A stretch of DNA of 9,540 bases from Deltaproteobacteria bacterium (GTDB taxonomy: Bacteria; Desulfobacterota; Desulfarculia; Adiutricales; Adiutricaceae): positions 1 to 9,540 of the forward strand of contig JAITJT010000140.1 in the NCBI GenBank assembly GCA_031278795.1, read 5' to 3'. The notes under the pieces were generated by a model. That model did no database searches, was not told the origin of the DNA, and worked only from the letters and a program-made list of their open reading frames with translations. The translations under genes were made by a program, and so were the position numbers. How positions within the stretch are numbered: position 1 is the first letter of the stretch; every line of letters starts with the position of its first letter. Positions 1 through 6,094 of the stretch are shown one piece after another.

Positions 1-1142
1 TTTTTTCCAACTTTATCCACAGAATGTATTATCTCGTCATAGGTCAGACGCAAAACTCTGTAATCTGTTATCATAAGTAGATAATCTCTGTGACGGTCAT
101 CTCCAAAGGCCGGGTTTTTCGCGTGATAGCGGTAGCTGTCCACCTCCACAACCAGTTTTCCTTCTTCCCACAGAAGATCCGCGATAATGTTTGTTCCGTC
201 TTTGGTGGTAAGAGGTGAATTGAAGGTGAAAAGATCTCTTAGAACCGGATCGCCTTGGATATAGTCATAGAGCTTGAGCTCGGCGGGACTTCTGGGGTGG
301 GGTGCCCCTATAATGTCTGGAAAAGGACGCGAACCCTGGCCTGTATGAGTTTTTCCGTCTCCATACTCAACCTCATCCGCAACCCAATCCTCATCCTCAA
401 GCACATCTTCAAGCACATCTTCATTCTCATTTACTAGATGTTTTGTGTTGCCATTTTCAAAAATATCCTGTTTCTTTTTCTTTTTCTTAGGGGTTTTAGT
501 TTTTTCTGCTTTTCCTTGCCATCCTGTTACCAACTCCGAGTGAGAAATTGTCCTCTTGTTGTACATGATTGAAATAAGGTCAGGATGATTTTTGAGTATG
601 TCGGGAATATATACGGTAATTTTCATGGTACTGTGCGCCAGTAACCACATGATAGCTCTCGCAAAGCCGTTAAAGTTTCTTTTGACGTCTATAGCTTTAT
701 TGTTTATATATATTATTAGTCTTTTTCTCCGTCTGGCTGTAAGCAGTTCCAGTTGGTTCAAATGAATCTCGTCCGAGAATTCTTTTGTAAGCTGGATATT
801 CTCGCCCCGGATTTTGTATTCTTCCATTTTCCTGAACCACAGCTGATTTATTTCCGGATGGGTATTTATGTATTGTTCCAGCTTGAGATAGTGATTTTCC
901 GGAGGGATATCAGGCATTGCTTTCCGCTGGCGGTTCCCGATTGTCACATTATACCAGTAAGGATAAAGTTTGTTTGCATACCCCTCAAACGCGTGCAGTA
1001 TATCGTGAATGGAGGCTTTCGCGGAAATGTCGTTAATCCTGGCAATCATCACCGAGCCATCACCTGGTGGTTTCAACTTTTCCGGCATCCATCTTTTGTA
1101 TGGATATATTACGGTTGAAACTATTCTTTTATCTTTATCCAC
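1..1142 (-). CDS. DUF559-domain endonuclease-like protein, C-terminus cut by the window's left edge
   Basis: An open frame runs leftward from a stop at 1149-1151 to the window edge without a stop, giving at least 380 residues. The C-terminal part from about residue 280 matches the DUF559 fold (related to Vsr/restriction-type nucleases): an ADLLW motif with Asp322, then LVVEVDSYRYH with Glu333 and Asp335, then a D-x-R-H-R-D-Y-L-L stretch and Y-R-V-L-R-L-T-Y. This is the family pattern of acidic residues in adjacent strands. The middle holds six lysines in a row (about 219-224) and an acidic tract (about 239-261) that looks like a linker. The first 210 residues are basic, rich in Tyr, Asn and Ile, and unrecognised. 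The start is uncertain: GTG at 1142 has no clear ribosome site, and ATG at 1088 is the alternative. Nuclease function is inferred from the family; a defence or DNA-repair role is possible but unproven. Base composition is AT-richer than the neighbouring operon, suggesting separate ancestry. Confidence 0.8.
   Translation of the reverse strand, partial: MDKDKRIVSTVIYPYKRWMPEKLKPPGDGSVMIARINDISAKASIHDILHAFEGYANKLYPYWYNVTIGNRQRKAMPDIPPENHYLKLEQYINTHPEINQLWFRKMEEYKIRGENIQLTKEFSDEIHLNQLELLTARRRKRLIIYINNKAIDVKRNFNGFARAIMWLLAHSTMKITVYIPDILKNHPDLISIMYNKRTISHSELVTGWQGKAEKTKTPKKKKKKQDIFENGNTKHLVNENEDVLEDVLEDEDWVADEVEYGDGKTHTGQGSRPFPDIIGAPHPRSPAELKLYDYIQGDPVLRDLFTFNSPLTTKDGTNIIADLLWEEGKLVVEVDSYRYHAKNPAFGDDRHRDYLLMITDYRVLRLTYDEIIHSVDKVGK
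399..422 (-). repeat. 12-bp perfect tandem duplication in acidic linker
   Basis: AAGCACATCTTC occurs twice back to back (399-410 and 411-422). On the coding strand it duplicates four codons in the Asp/Glu-rich linker of the DUF559 protein, keeping the frame. It is probably a slippage duplication in a disordered segment. Confidence 0.7.
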
Positions 1143-1148
1143 TGGGTT

Positions 1149-1428
1149 TCACTTTTATAAAAAATATTATTTTAGCTTTTTTTAATACTTAAATTGAAAC
1201 TATTGTTTGTGTGAACATTTTAATTTATTATTAGAAGATAGCTGTATTCTTACTTTATTTGGTAATTATAAATTCCGTTATTATGATCTTTTTTCAAAAT
1301 ATTTCTTCACTGATGTTTAAATATATTACGGAAATAATCAAAGTAAACATTGCCTTTTCTTATATTTTAATCTCTCCTTATACGTTAAATTTTATCCTTT
1401 CTTTAAAATTTATTTTTTGTAATTTCGT
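1149..1428. other. AT-rich intergenic region between rarA and the DUF559 gene
   Basis: About 280 bases, very AT-rich, downstream of rarA and upstream of the DUF559 gene, both on the minus strand. It should hold the promoter of the DUF559 gene, but I cannot pick one -35/-10 pair from so much A/T. No terminator hairpin is evident after rarA. A hydrophobic plus-strand reading frame here (TTG at 1259, no ribosome site, Ile/Phe/Leu only) reflects base composition and is not called. An 11-bp sequence, TTGAAACTATT, occurs at 1115-1125 and again at 1194-1204. Confidence 0.6.
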
Positions 1429-2796
1429 TTATTTTTTGTCTTTATCGCTCTCTTGATCTTCCGTTTTAAGAGATGCCTTCCTTTTCTTTTGCCTTTCCCT
1501 GCGCGCTAGGAGCGCTTCACCTGGATCCTTTTCGCAGCCCCTCAGGGTTGGCTCATAGTATACCCTCGATTCAAGCTCTTTGGGCAGGTGTTCTTGGTCT
1601 ATCTCGGCGTTGTCAAAGTTATGGGCGTATTGATAGCCCTTACCATAGCCCAGATCCTTCATGAGGTCGGTGGGGGCGTTTCTGATGTGGAGGGGTACGG
1701 CTAGAGCCCCAAAATCCCTGGCATCCTTTCTGGCTTTGGCGAAGGCGATGTAGATTGAGTTGGACTTGGGCGCGAGCGCCAGGTGTACGGCCAGCTGGGC
1801 GAGGGCCAGATCTCCTTCAGGTGATCCTAGGAGCCGGTAGCTCTCCAGGGCCGCTATCCCAACGGTCAAGGATGTAGGATCGGCCAAACCCACATCCTCT
1901 GAGGCGAATCTTATCATGCGCCGGAGAAGATACACTGGATCCTCACCACCTTCCAGCATCCTGGATAGCCAGTAGAGGGCCCCGTCCGGGTCGCTGTCCC
2001 TTAGGGACTTGTGGAGGGCCGAGATGAGGTTGTAGTGCTCCTCTCCGCCTTTGTCGTAACGCCAGGCCTTCTTCTGCACCGCCTCGGAGATTATGTCCTC
2101 GCTTATGATTCTTGTGCCGTCGCTCTCAATAGGCGCGATGGATGAGGAGAGCTCCAGGGCGTTTAGGAGCGAGCGGGCATCTCCTCCGGAGCTCATGATG
2201 AGAAACTCCCTGGCCTTATCATCTATTTGGAGCTTATAGGACCCCAGGCCGCGCGTGGTGTCAGATAGGGCTAGATCTATTATCTCCGAGAGCTCATTGG
2301 AGCTAAGGGGCTCTAAGACTAGTACCCTAGCCCTAGAGATGAGGGCGGGTATTATCTCAAAGGAGGGGTTTTCCGTGGTTGCGCCAATTAGGGTTATGAG
2401 CCCGCTTTCCACGTGAGGGAGGAAGGCGTCCTGTTGGGCCTTGTTGAAGCGGTGGATCTCATCCACAAAGAGAACCGTGGGACGGTTCCCCAGCCTGCGG
2501 CTGGCCTTGGCTTGGCTGACCACGTCCCGGACGTCCTTTATGCCCGAAAGCACCGCCGAGAACTCCACAAAGTCCGCGTTGGCCTTTTTGGTGAGAAGCC
2601 TAGCGAGGCTGGTCTTACCCACCCCGGGAGGCCCCCAGAGGATGAGAGAGGCCACCTGGCCCCTCTCATAGAGGAGCCTCAGGAGCTTGCCCTCGCCCAG
2701 CAAGTGCTTTTGCCCGATGAAATCTGAGAGATCCTTGGGCCTCAGGCGCTGGGCCAGGGGTGTGAATGCCGGGTAGGTGGATTGGCCTTCACTCAT
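1429..2796 (-). CDS. rarA: RarA/MgsA family AAA+ ATPase (replication-associated recombination protein A)
   Basis: 455 residues, close to the family's usual 430-450. RarA is a cytosolic AAA+ ATPase related to clamp loaders that acts at stalled replication forks and binds SSB. Visible motifs: an N-terminal P-L-A-x-R-L-R-P and F-I-G-Q-x-H-L (residues 13-31), Walker A GPPGVGKTS (55-63), Walker B LFVDEIHRF (109-117), sensor 1 IGATTENPSFE (137-147), arginine finger in SRAR (154-157), and sensor 2 GGDARSLLNALE (about 204-215). The C-terminal oligomerisation region (MgsA_C) is complete and ends in a Lys-rich tail. The ATG at 2796 is preceded by GAGGG (2802-2806) and lies inside the end of coaE, overlapping it by 8 bp, so translation is probably coupled. 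It is the last gene of the gph-coaE-rarA minus-strand unit. Identification is secure. Confidence 0.95.
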   Translation of the reverse strand: MSEGQSTYPAFTPLAQRLRPKDLSDFIGQKHLLGEGKLLRLLYERGQVASLILWGPPGVGKTSLARLLTKKANADFVEFSAVLSGIKDVRDVVSQAKASRRLGNRPTVLFVDEIHRFNKAQQDAFLPHVESGLITLIGATTENPSFEIIPALISRARVLVLEPLSSNELSEIIDLALSDTTRGLGSYKLQIDDKAREFLIMSSGGDARSLLNALELSSSIAPIESDGTRIISEDIISEAVQKKAWRYDKGGEEHYNLISALHKSLRDSDPDGALYWLSRMLEGGEDPVYLLRRMIRFASEDVGLADPTSLTVGIAALESYRLLGSPEGDLALAQLAVHLALAPKSNSIYIAFAKARKDARDFGALAVPLHIRNAPTDLMKDLGYGKGYQYAHNFDNAEIDQEHLPKELESRVYYEPTLRGCEKDPGEALLARRERQKKRKASLKTEDQESDKDKK

Positions 2797-3559
2797 GGGA
2801 GCCCTCGTCCTTGGTGGCTGTGGGTGGTCCTTGCCAGCAGCCCTGGGGAAGGCCTTTGGGATCGCTTAGCCTTTTGTAGAGGTCGGATACCTGCCGGATT
2901 AGTTCAGCCATGGAGCCGTCGTTGTTTATGACTATGTTGGCGTGGCGGAGTTTATCCGTGATAGTTAGCTGGTTTTGGAGGATCTTTTTGGCGTCCCTCT
3001 GGGAGAGCTCCGGGTTTCTAAATAGCAGCCTCTTTACCTGGGTGGAGGGGGAGGCGAAGGAGAGGATTACGGGCGAAAATAGGCTCTGGAGATTGGCCTC
3101 ATAGAGCAGGGGTATGTCTATCACGGTGAGGGAGTTGTCACCAAACTTCTTAAGCTCCTCCAGCATGCGCCTCCAGGTGAAGGGATGGACTATGGCCTCC
3201 AGCTCCAGCCTTAGGTTTTTGTCCTTAAAGATCTTCTTGGCTATGAAGGGGCGGTTGAGCTCATCGTCCGGTAGCTTGGCCTTGGGCCCGAAGAGCCTAA
3301 GGGTCATCTCCCAGGTGGGGCTTTGGGGTTTCAAGGCCTCCCTAGAAAGTAGGTCAAAATCTATGATTTTAGCCCCAAAGGCCTCCATGAGGGCCGCCAC
3401 CGTGGACTTTCCGGAGGCTATGCCTCCGGTCAAGGCGGCCCTCACCTTCATGGGGGCGCTTTTAAGGAGTCCCTCCGGGTCCAGGGCCCACTTGGGGGGA
3501 GGGGGGTCCTTGGGTCTGGGTTCAAGCCTTAGGGGTTCTGGGGTTTTGCTTTTGCTCAA
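2789..3559 (-). CDS. coaE: Dephospho-CoA kinase with N-terminal extension
   Basis: Catalyses the last step of coenzyme A synthesis: ATP-dependent 3'-phosphorylation of dephospho-CoA. The kinase core begins with M-K-V-R-A-A-L-T and the P-loop GGIASGKST (residues 45-53), followed by IDFDLLSREAL (the family's D-x-D/A-D region), an E-A-I-V-H-P segment, VIDIPLLYEAN, and the lid region R-N-P-E-L-S-Q-R-D-A. The C-terminal N-D-G-S-M-A-E-L is also typical. Start choice: TTG at 3559 has AGAGG (3565-3569) five bases upstream. The internal ATG at 3451 would start exactly at the usual kinase N-terminus but has no visible ribosome site. With the TTG the protein is 256 residues and carries 36 extra residues rich in Pro, Lys and Glu, probably disordered. 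It lies 54 bp after the gph-like gene and overlaps rarA by 8 bp. Confidence 0.93.
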   Translation of the reverse strand: MSKSKTPEPLRLEPRPKDPPPPKWALDPEGLLKSAPMKVRAALTGGIASGKSTVAALMEAFGAKIIDFDLLSREALKPQSPTWEMTLRLFGPKAKLPDDELNRPFIAKKIFKDKNLRLELEAIVHPFTWRRMLEELKKFGDNSLTVIDIPLLYEANLQSLFSPVILSFASPSTQVKRLLFRNPELSQRDAKKILQNQLTITDKLRHANIVINNDGSMAELIRQVSDLYKRLSDPKGLPQGCWQGPPTATKDEGSHE

Positions 3560-3564
3560 AGCTA

Positions 3565-3569
3565 CCTCT
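3565..3569 (-). promoter_or_regulatory. Ribosome binding site deciding the TTG start of coaE
   Basis: On the minus strand AGAGG lies five bases before TTG 3559. The conventional ATG (3451) has only C/G-rich sequence upstream. This favours the longer, extended CoaE. Confidence 0.5.
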
Positions 3570-3574
3570 GGAGC

Positions 3575-3597
3575 GCTGCCTTAGGCAGCTTTTTTTT
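3575..3597 (+). terminator. Intrinsic-terminator-like hairpin, oriented against the flanking genes
   Basis: GCTGCC (3575-3580), loop TTA, GGCAGC (3584-3589), followed directly by eight T (3590-3597) on the plus strand. By structure it is an excellent rho-independent terminator for plus-strand transcription. Both flanking genes (coaE and the gph-like gene) are on the minus strand, where the hairpin has its A-tract upstream and the coaE ribosome site just downstream. It may stop antisense transcription into gph, or act as a structure in the coaE leader. Confidence 0.6.
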
Positions 3598-3613
3598 GCT
3601 TTTAACTTGCTTC

Positions 3614-4300
3614 TTAGCCAAGTAGCTGGGGAAGGACCTCGAAAAACTCCCCCGGGCTCTTCAAGACTACCCTGGCCCCGGCATTTTTTATTATTTCCGC
3701 TGATCTAAAACCCCAGGAGACGCCTACGGGGATGCAGCCGGCGTTGATGGCGGTGTACATGTCGGTGTCACTATCTCCAAAGTAGAAGACCATCTTGGGT
3801 TCCCTCATAAGGAGCCGGCACAGCTCCAGGGCCCCCTTGGGGTCCGGCTTGTAGGGGTAGCTCTCCTGGGCGCCTATTATGGCCTTGAATACCCCTGGGT
3901 AGTAGTGGCCAACCACCTGGAGGGCGTTTTGGTGGTCCTTGTTGGTGAGCACCCCCAGGGGGAGCTTGAGGTCCTTGAGGGTGTTAAGGAGCTCGGGCAT
4001 GCCCGGATAGGGCTTGCTGTGGTCTGTCTGGTGCTGGTCGTAGTCCTTGATGAACTGATCCCTTAGGGCGAGGACGTACTTTTCGTCCCTTTTCCCCTCC
4101 GGAAGCGCAGCCTCGCTTAGGCGGGTGATGCCGCTTCCCACCATGGCCCTATACTCCTCCACCGTGTGCTCCGGAAAACCCAGGTTGGATAGCGCCATAT
4201 TTAAGCTGAAGGCTAGATCCTCCAGGGTGTCCACTATGGTGCCGTCCAGGTCGAAGATGGCACCGAAATTGAAGATGTTCGCGGGAGGGATGTGTGGCAT
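3614..4300 (-). CDS. gph: HAD-family phosphatase, phosphoglycolate phosphatase-like
   Basis: 228 residues, the usual length for Gph/PGPase-type haloacid dehalogenase hydrolases. All four HAD motifs are present: motif I FDLDGTIVDT (nucleophile Asp17, acid/base Asp19), motif II LTNKD (Thr119), motif III Lys151 in YKPDP, and motif IV FGDSDTDM (Asp176, Asp180). The helical cap lies between motifs I and II, and V-G-S-G at 54-57 is typical of the Gph group. The likely reaction is hydrolysis of 2-phosphoglycolate from DNA repair or metabolism, but related enzymes act on other small phosphates (for example pyrophosphate in PpaX), so the substrate is inferred. The ATG at 4300 has AGGGAAG upstream. It is the first gene of the gph-coaE-rarA set and diverges from the TPR gene across a long spacer. 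Confidence 0.85.
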   Translation of the reverse strand: MPHIPPANIFNFGAIFDLDGTIVDTLEDLAFSLNMALSNLGFPEHTVEEYRAMVGSGITRLSEAALPEGKRDEKYVLALRDQFIKDYDQHQTDHSKPYPGMPELLNTLKDLKLPLGVLTNKDHQNALQVVGHYYPGVFKAIIGAQESYPYKPDPKGALELCRLLMREPKMVFYFGDSDTDMYTAINAGCIPVGVSWGFRSAEIIKNAGARVVLKSPGEFFEVLPQLLG

Positions 4301-4447
4301 CTGTTGTTTCTTCCCTTTAAAGCTCTAGGCTTTCAAGCATTTTTATTAGAGTTTCTTAGACGATTCACTTAACAAGGTTAACAGAAAACCACTTCTAAAT
4401 GAAGGGCAGAGCTCTAGATCACGATTATTAAAACGGCTCTGGAAGGC

Positions 4448-4467
4448 CCTTGGAGGGCTCTCCAAGG
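4448..4467. repeat. Perfect 8-bp inverted repeat (hairpin or operator)
   Basis: CCTTGGAG, loop GGCT, CTCCAAGG. The stem is perfect and there is no T-tract on either side, so it is not an intrinsic terminator. It lies between divergent genes, where an operator or an RNA structure is possible. No function can be assigned. Confidence 0.6.
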
Positions 4468-4476
4468 ACTTGGGGA

Positions 4477-4491
4477 GGGAAAATTTTTCCC
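4477..4491. repeat. Perfect 7-bp palindrome around a central T
   Basis: GGGAAAA-T-TTTTCCC. With a one-base centre it cannot form a hairpin loop without opening, so it looks more like a symmetric protein-binding site (dimeric regulator operator) than an RNA structure. It may also be chance in an A/T-biased spacer. Confidence 0.45.
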
Positions 4492-4576
4492 TTAAGTTTT
4501 TAGCTAAAGCTGCTTCCAAAGAGAGCTTTAATGGAAAAATCAGTCTTTGGTGAGCTGAAAAAGGAGGGAGAGCTTT

Positions 4577-4639
4577 ATGGGGAAGGGAGGTAGAAAGGGG
4601 AGAGGGGGCTTATTGCCCTTGGGAATTCCAGGGCTTTAG
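4577..4639 (+). CDS. Candidate 20-codon leader peptide
   Basis: ATG at 4577 is preceded by a perfect AAGGAGG (4561-4567) with 9-base spacing, the strongest ribosome site in the spacer. The peptide begins MGKGGRKGRGG and ends LPLGIPGL: a Gly/Arg/Lys-rich half, then a hydrophobic Leu/Pro/Gly half. Its TAG stop (4637-4639) falls inside the loop of the terminator-like hairpin at 4629-4645. That arrangement is typical of leader peptides that control attenuation, but it lies in a purine-rich tract where SD-like sequences arise by chance. No homology is claimed. Confidence 0.3.
   Translation: MGKGGRKGRGGLLPLGIPGL
4615..4634 (+). promoter_or_regulatory. Possible antiterminator hairpin competing with the 4629-4650 terminator
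   Basis: GCCCT (4615-4619), a bulged T, and GG (4621-4622) can pair with CCAGGGC (4628-4634). This uses the same CAGGGC arm as the downstream terminator stem, so the two structures are mutually exclusive. The pairing is read directly; the regulatory role is inference. Confidence 0.35.
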
Positions 4640-4650
4640 GCCCTGTTTTT
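4629..4650 (+). terminator. Intrinsic-terminator-like hairpin in the leader of the TPR gene
   Basis: CAGGGC (4629-4634), loop TTTAG, GCCCTG (4640-4645), then five T (4646-4650) on the plus strand. It lies 160 bases before the TPR gene and no gene ends here, so it would terminate a leader or small RNA. The mini-ORF stop codon lies in its loop. Confidence 0.55.
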
Positions 4651-4718
4651 AGCTAAAACTCAAGCTATGTCTTAGGAAAAATGGCCTCCATCTTGCATTT
4701 ATTCTTGCGGGCAGGTGG

Positions 4719-4740
4719 AGTGCCTCTTCCTGGGGGCACT
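4719..4740 (+). repeat. Strong hairpin upstream of the TPR gene
   Basis: AGTGCC (4719-4724) pairs with GGCACT (4735-4740). The stem extends inward by T-G, C-G and T-G pairs to a TCCT loop, about 9 bp in all. The following TTCTCT is only a weak U-tract, so this could be a poor terminator or a leader structure 70 bases before the TPR start. Confidence 0.5.
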
Positions 4741-4795
4741 TTCTCTAAATGGAAGCCCTAAAAAGAGCCCACCGCCTCTCTAAGACCCTCTCTAC

Positions 4796-4801
4796 AAGGA
4801 G
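4796..4801 (+). promoter_or_regulatory. Ribosome binding site of the TPR gene
   Basis: AAGGAG eight bases before ATG 4810, followed by a run of A. It fixes the start of the TPR protein. Confidence 0.8.
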
Positions 4802-4809
4802 AAAAAAAA

Positions 4810-5790
4810 ATGCGAGAAAGTGAGATTGACAAGGCCGTAAGCGGGAACCCCGGCGTGGTCCTGGACGAGCTTTTGGTGACTGAAGAGACCCCGGAGACGA
4901 TTAACCACGTCAAGGAAGGGGAGAGGCTCTTCAACAGCGGCGATTTGGAGGGCGCCGTGGAGATGTTCAGACAGGCCATAGAGGAGTGCCCAGGGAATTT
5001 TCACGCCTTGAATAACCTAGCCGTGGTGGCCATCACCAGGCAAGAGTACCAGAAGGCCTTGGGCTATCTCCGCTCGGCAATTGAGCTCAAACCTGATTTC
5101 CTGGAGGGCCGCTTCAATCTAGCCGAGCTCTACGGGCTTTTGGAGAAGTGGAGCAAGGCCGCCAAGGAGTTTCAGGCCATATTGGAGTTTAAACCCGACG
5201 ATCTGCCCACCATCAAGCGCCTGGCCCACGTCTACGTGAAGATGGGCGAGTTGGAGAAGGCCAAGAAGATCCTGGACGGCTCCGGTAACCTGGGCGCCAT
5301 GAAGGCCTTCATAAACTCACTGTGGCTGGGCATAAAGTTCTACTCCATGGCCGAGGGCCTCTCCACTAGGGATCGCCTGGAAAAGCTCATGTTCGCGGTC
5401 TTGAACCTCATAGACGGCCAGGACGGGAGGAGCCTGGTCTACCGCCTGGTAGCGACCGATCCGGACAGCGGCCAGGAGCTGGTTTTACAAAACCTCTCGG
5501 AGAACTTCTACTACCAGGAATCCTCTGAGCTTGGAGACGCGACTGCCGATAAGGATAAAGAGGAGCTAATTCTAACCATTGGCGACCACGACGACTGGAA
5601 GCTCTTCCACAGCGCCTTAAAGGCCGAGATGCAGGCCGAGGGCGGCTGCCTGGGTGACTACACCCAGACCAAGAAGGTCTTCCGCAACCATCCGGAATTG
5701 AAAAAATACGACCTCAACCTCACCTTGAAGTATTTCCAGGCCAACGTGGGCCCCTGCGACTGCCACGTCTTAAGAGCCGTTTTGGTCTAA
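4810..5790 (+). CDS. Tetratricopeptide-repeat protein with a CDCH C-terminal region
   Basis: 326 residues with no signal peptide or membrane segment, so probably cytosolic. Residues about 33-66, 67-100, 101-134 and 135-162 are consecutive 34-residue TPR helical pairs (for example G-D-L-E-G-A-V-E-M-F-R-Q-A-I, A-L-G-Y-L-R-S-A-I-E-L-K-P-D, A-K-E-F-Q-A-I-L-E-F-K-P-D-D). They make a protein-binding scaffold. From about 165 the protein is a different, mostly helical region that ends in N-V-G-P-C-D-C-H-V-L. This C-D-C-x-V-L ending recalls the small DUF2695-type domain, a resemblance I hold at low confidence. The partner and process are unknown. It has its own ribosome site and is separated from the downstream cluster by a 304-base repeat-bearing spacer, so co-transcription is uncertain. 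Confidence 0.85.
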   Translation: MRESEIDKAVSGNPGVVLDELLVTEETPETINHVKEGERLFNSGDLEGAVEMFRQAIEECPGNFHALNNLAVVAITRQEYQKALGYLRSAIELKPDFLEGRFNLAELYGLLEKWSKAAKEFQAILEFKPDDLPTIKRLAHVYVKMGELEKAKKILDGSGNLGAMKAFINSLWLGIKFYSMAEGLSTRDRLEKLMFAVLNLIDGQDGRSLVYRLVATDPDSGQELVLQNLSENFYYQESSELGDATADKDKEELILTIGDHDDWKLFHSALKAEMQAEGGCLGDYTQTKKVFRNHPELKKYDLNLTLKYFQANVGPCDCHVLRAVLV

Positions 5791-5896
5791 ATAGCAAGGC
5801 TTATAAAGCTTTTGGAAGCTAATCTGGAGTTTTAGCCTAACATTTCTCGCTATTTGGCTCTTAGATTTAGTTTTAGCTTATATAGCAACTTATCTA

Positions 5897-5985
5897 TTAG
5901 CTTCTTGGTTTTAGCTTCTTATCTTTTAGCTTCTTGGTTTTTAGCTTCTTGGTTTTAAGCTTCTTGGTTTTTAGATGTGTGGCTT
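5897..5985 (+). repeat. 15-bp tandem repeat array (about 5 copies plus a degenerate sixth)
   Basis: Consensus TTAGCTTCTTGGTTT. Copies start at 5897 (14 bases), 5911 (TTATCTT variant end), 5926, 5941 and 5956 (TAAGC variant). A decayed copy is at 5971-5985. The copies are head to tail with no spacer, so this is a minisatellite and not a CRISPR. The location upstream of an operon allows a role in expression (protein-binding iterons or phase-variable spacing), but slippage alone would explain it. Confidence 0.85.
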
Positions 5986-6061
5986 AGCGCTAATAAATTC
6001 TTAATTTAGCTTATCCATTTAGGAAAGCCCAAGCGCACTATTTAAGCGCTTGCATATTATC

Positions 6062-6078
6062 TCCCGCCTTAAGCGGGA
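6062..6078 (+). promoter_or_regulatory. Leader hairpin just upstream of the methyltransferase ribosome site
   Basis: TCCCGC, loop CTTAA, GCGGGA. It ends five bases before the AGAAGGA ribosome site (6083-6089). It could modulate translation of the first gene of the cluster; no known riboswitch class is recognised. Confidence 0.35.
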
Positions 6079-6094
6079 TTATAGAAGGATATCC

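Larger units (their letters stand above)
4301..4809. other. Long divergent intergenic region rich in hairpins
   Basis: 509 bases between the minus-strand gph-like gene and the plus-strand TPR gene. It should contain both promoters, but no convincing -35/-10 pair stands out. It holds several inverted repeats (4448-4467, 4477-4491, 4629-4645, 4719-4740). Direct repeats are GAGAGCTTTA (4521-4530 and 4568-4577) and GTTTTTAGCTAAA (starting near 4496 and again at 4645). A purine-rich plus strand spans about 4558-4609, and there is a candidate mini-ORF. The listed elements are annotated separately. Confidence 0.7.
5791..6094. other. AT-rich spacer between the TPR gene and the methyltransferase
   Basis: About 300 bases dominated by TTTTAGCTT-like words. 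It contains the 15-bp tandem array (5897-5985). Two short hairpins lie before the methyltransferase: AAGCGC (6031-6036) with GCGCTT (6046-6051), and TCCCGC (6062-6067) with GCGGGA (6073-6078). No convincing terminator follows the TPR gene and no ORF was found. The promoter of the four-gene cluster probably lies here, but I cannot locate it. Confidence 0.6.

Noticed and set aside
753..1118. Plus-strand 121-residue open frame over the left-end gene
   Set aside because: It lies opposite the long minus-strand frame that carries a recognisable DUF559 domain, starts without a ribosome site and has no recognisable content.
1104..1331. TTGAAACTATT and ATATATTACGG repeated in and near the DUF559 gene start, recalling CRISPR repeat ends (ATTGAAAC)
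   Set aside because: Only two short copies of each, at irregular distances, with no repeat-spacer periodicity and no cas genes. Expected by chance in such AT-rich DNA.
1259..1456. Plus-strand hydrophobic 65-residue frame that could be a small membrane protein
   Set aside because: TTG start without a ribosome site, composition explained by T-rich DNA, and it runs into the 3' end of rarA on the opposite strand.
4531..4593. A second mini-ORF (20 codons, ATG 4531) just before the better one
   Set aside because: No good ribosome site upstream and its stop has no structural relation to the terminator. The overlapping ORF at 4577 is better supported.
5897..5985. CRISPR array
   Set aside because: The 15-bp units are directly adjacent with no unique spacers.
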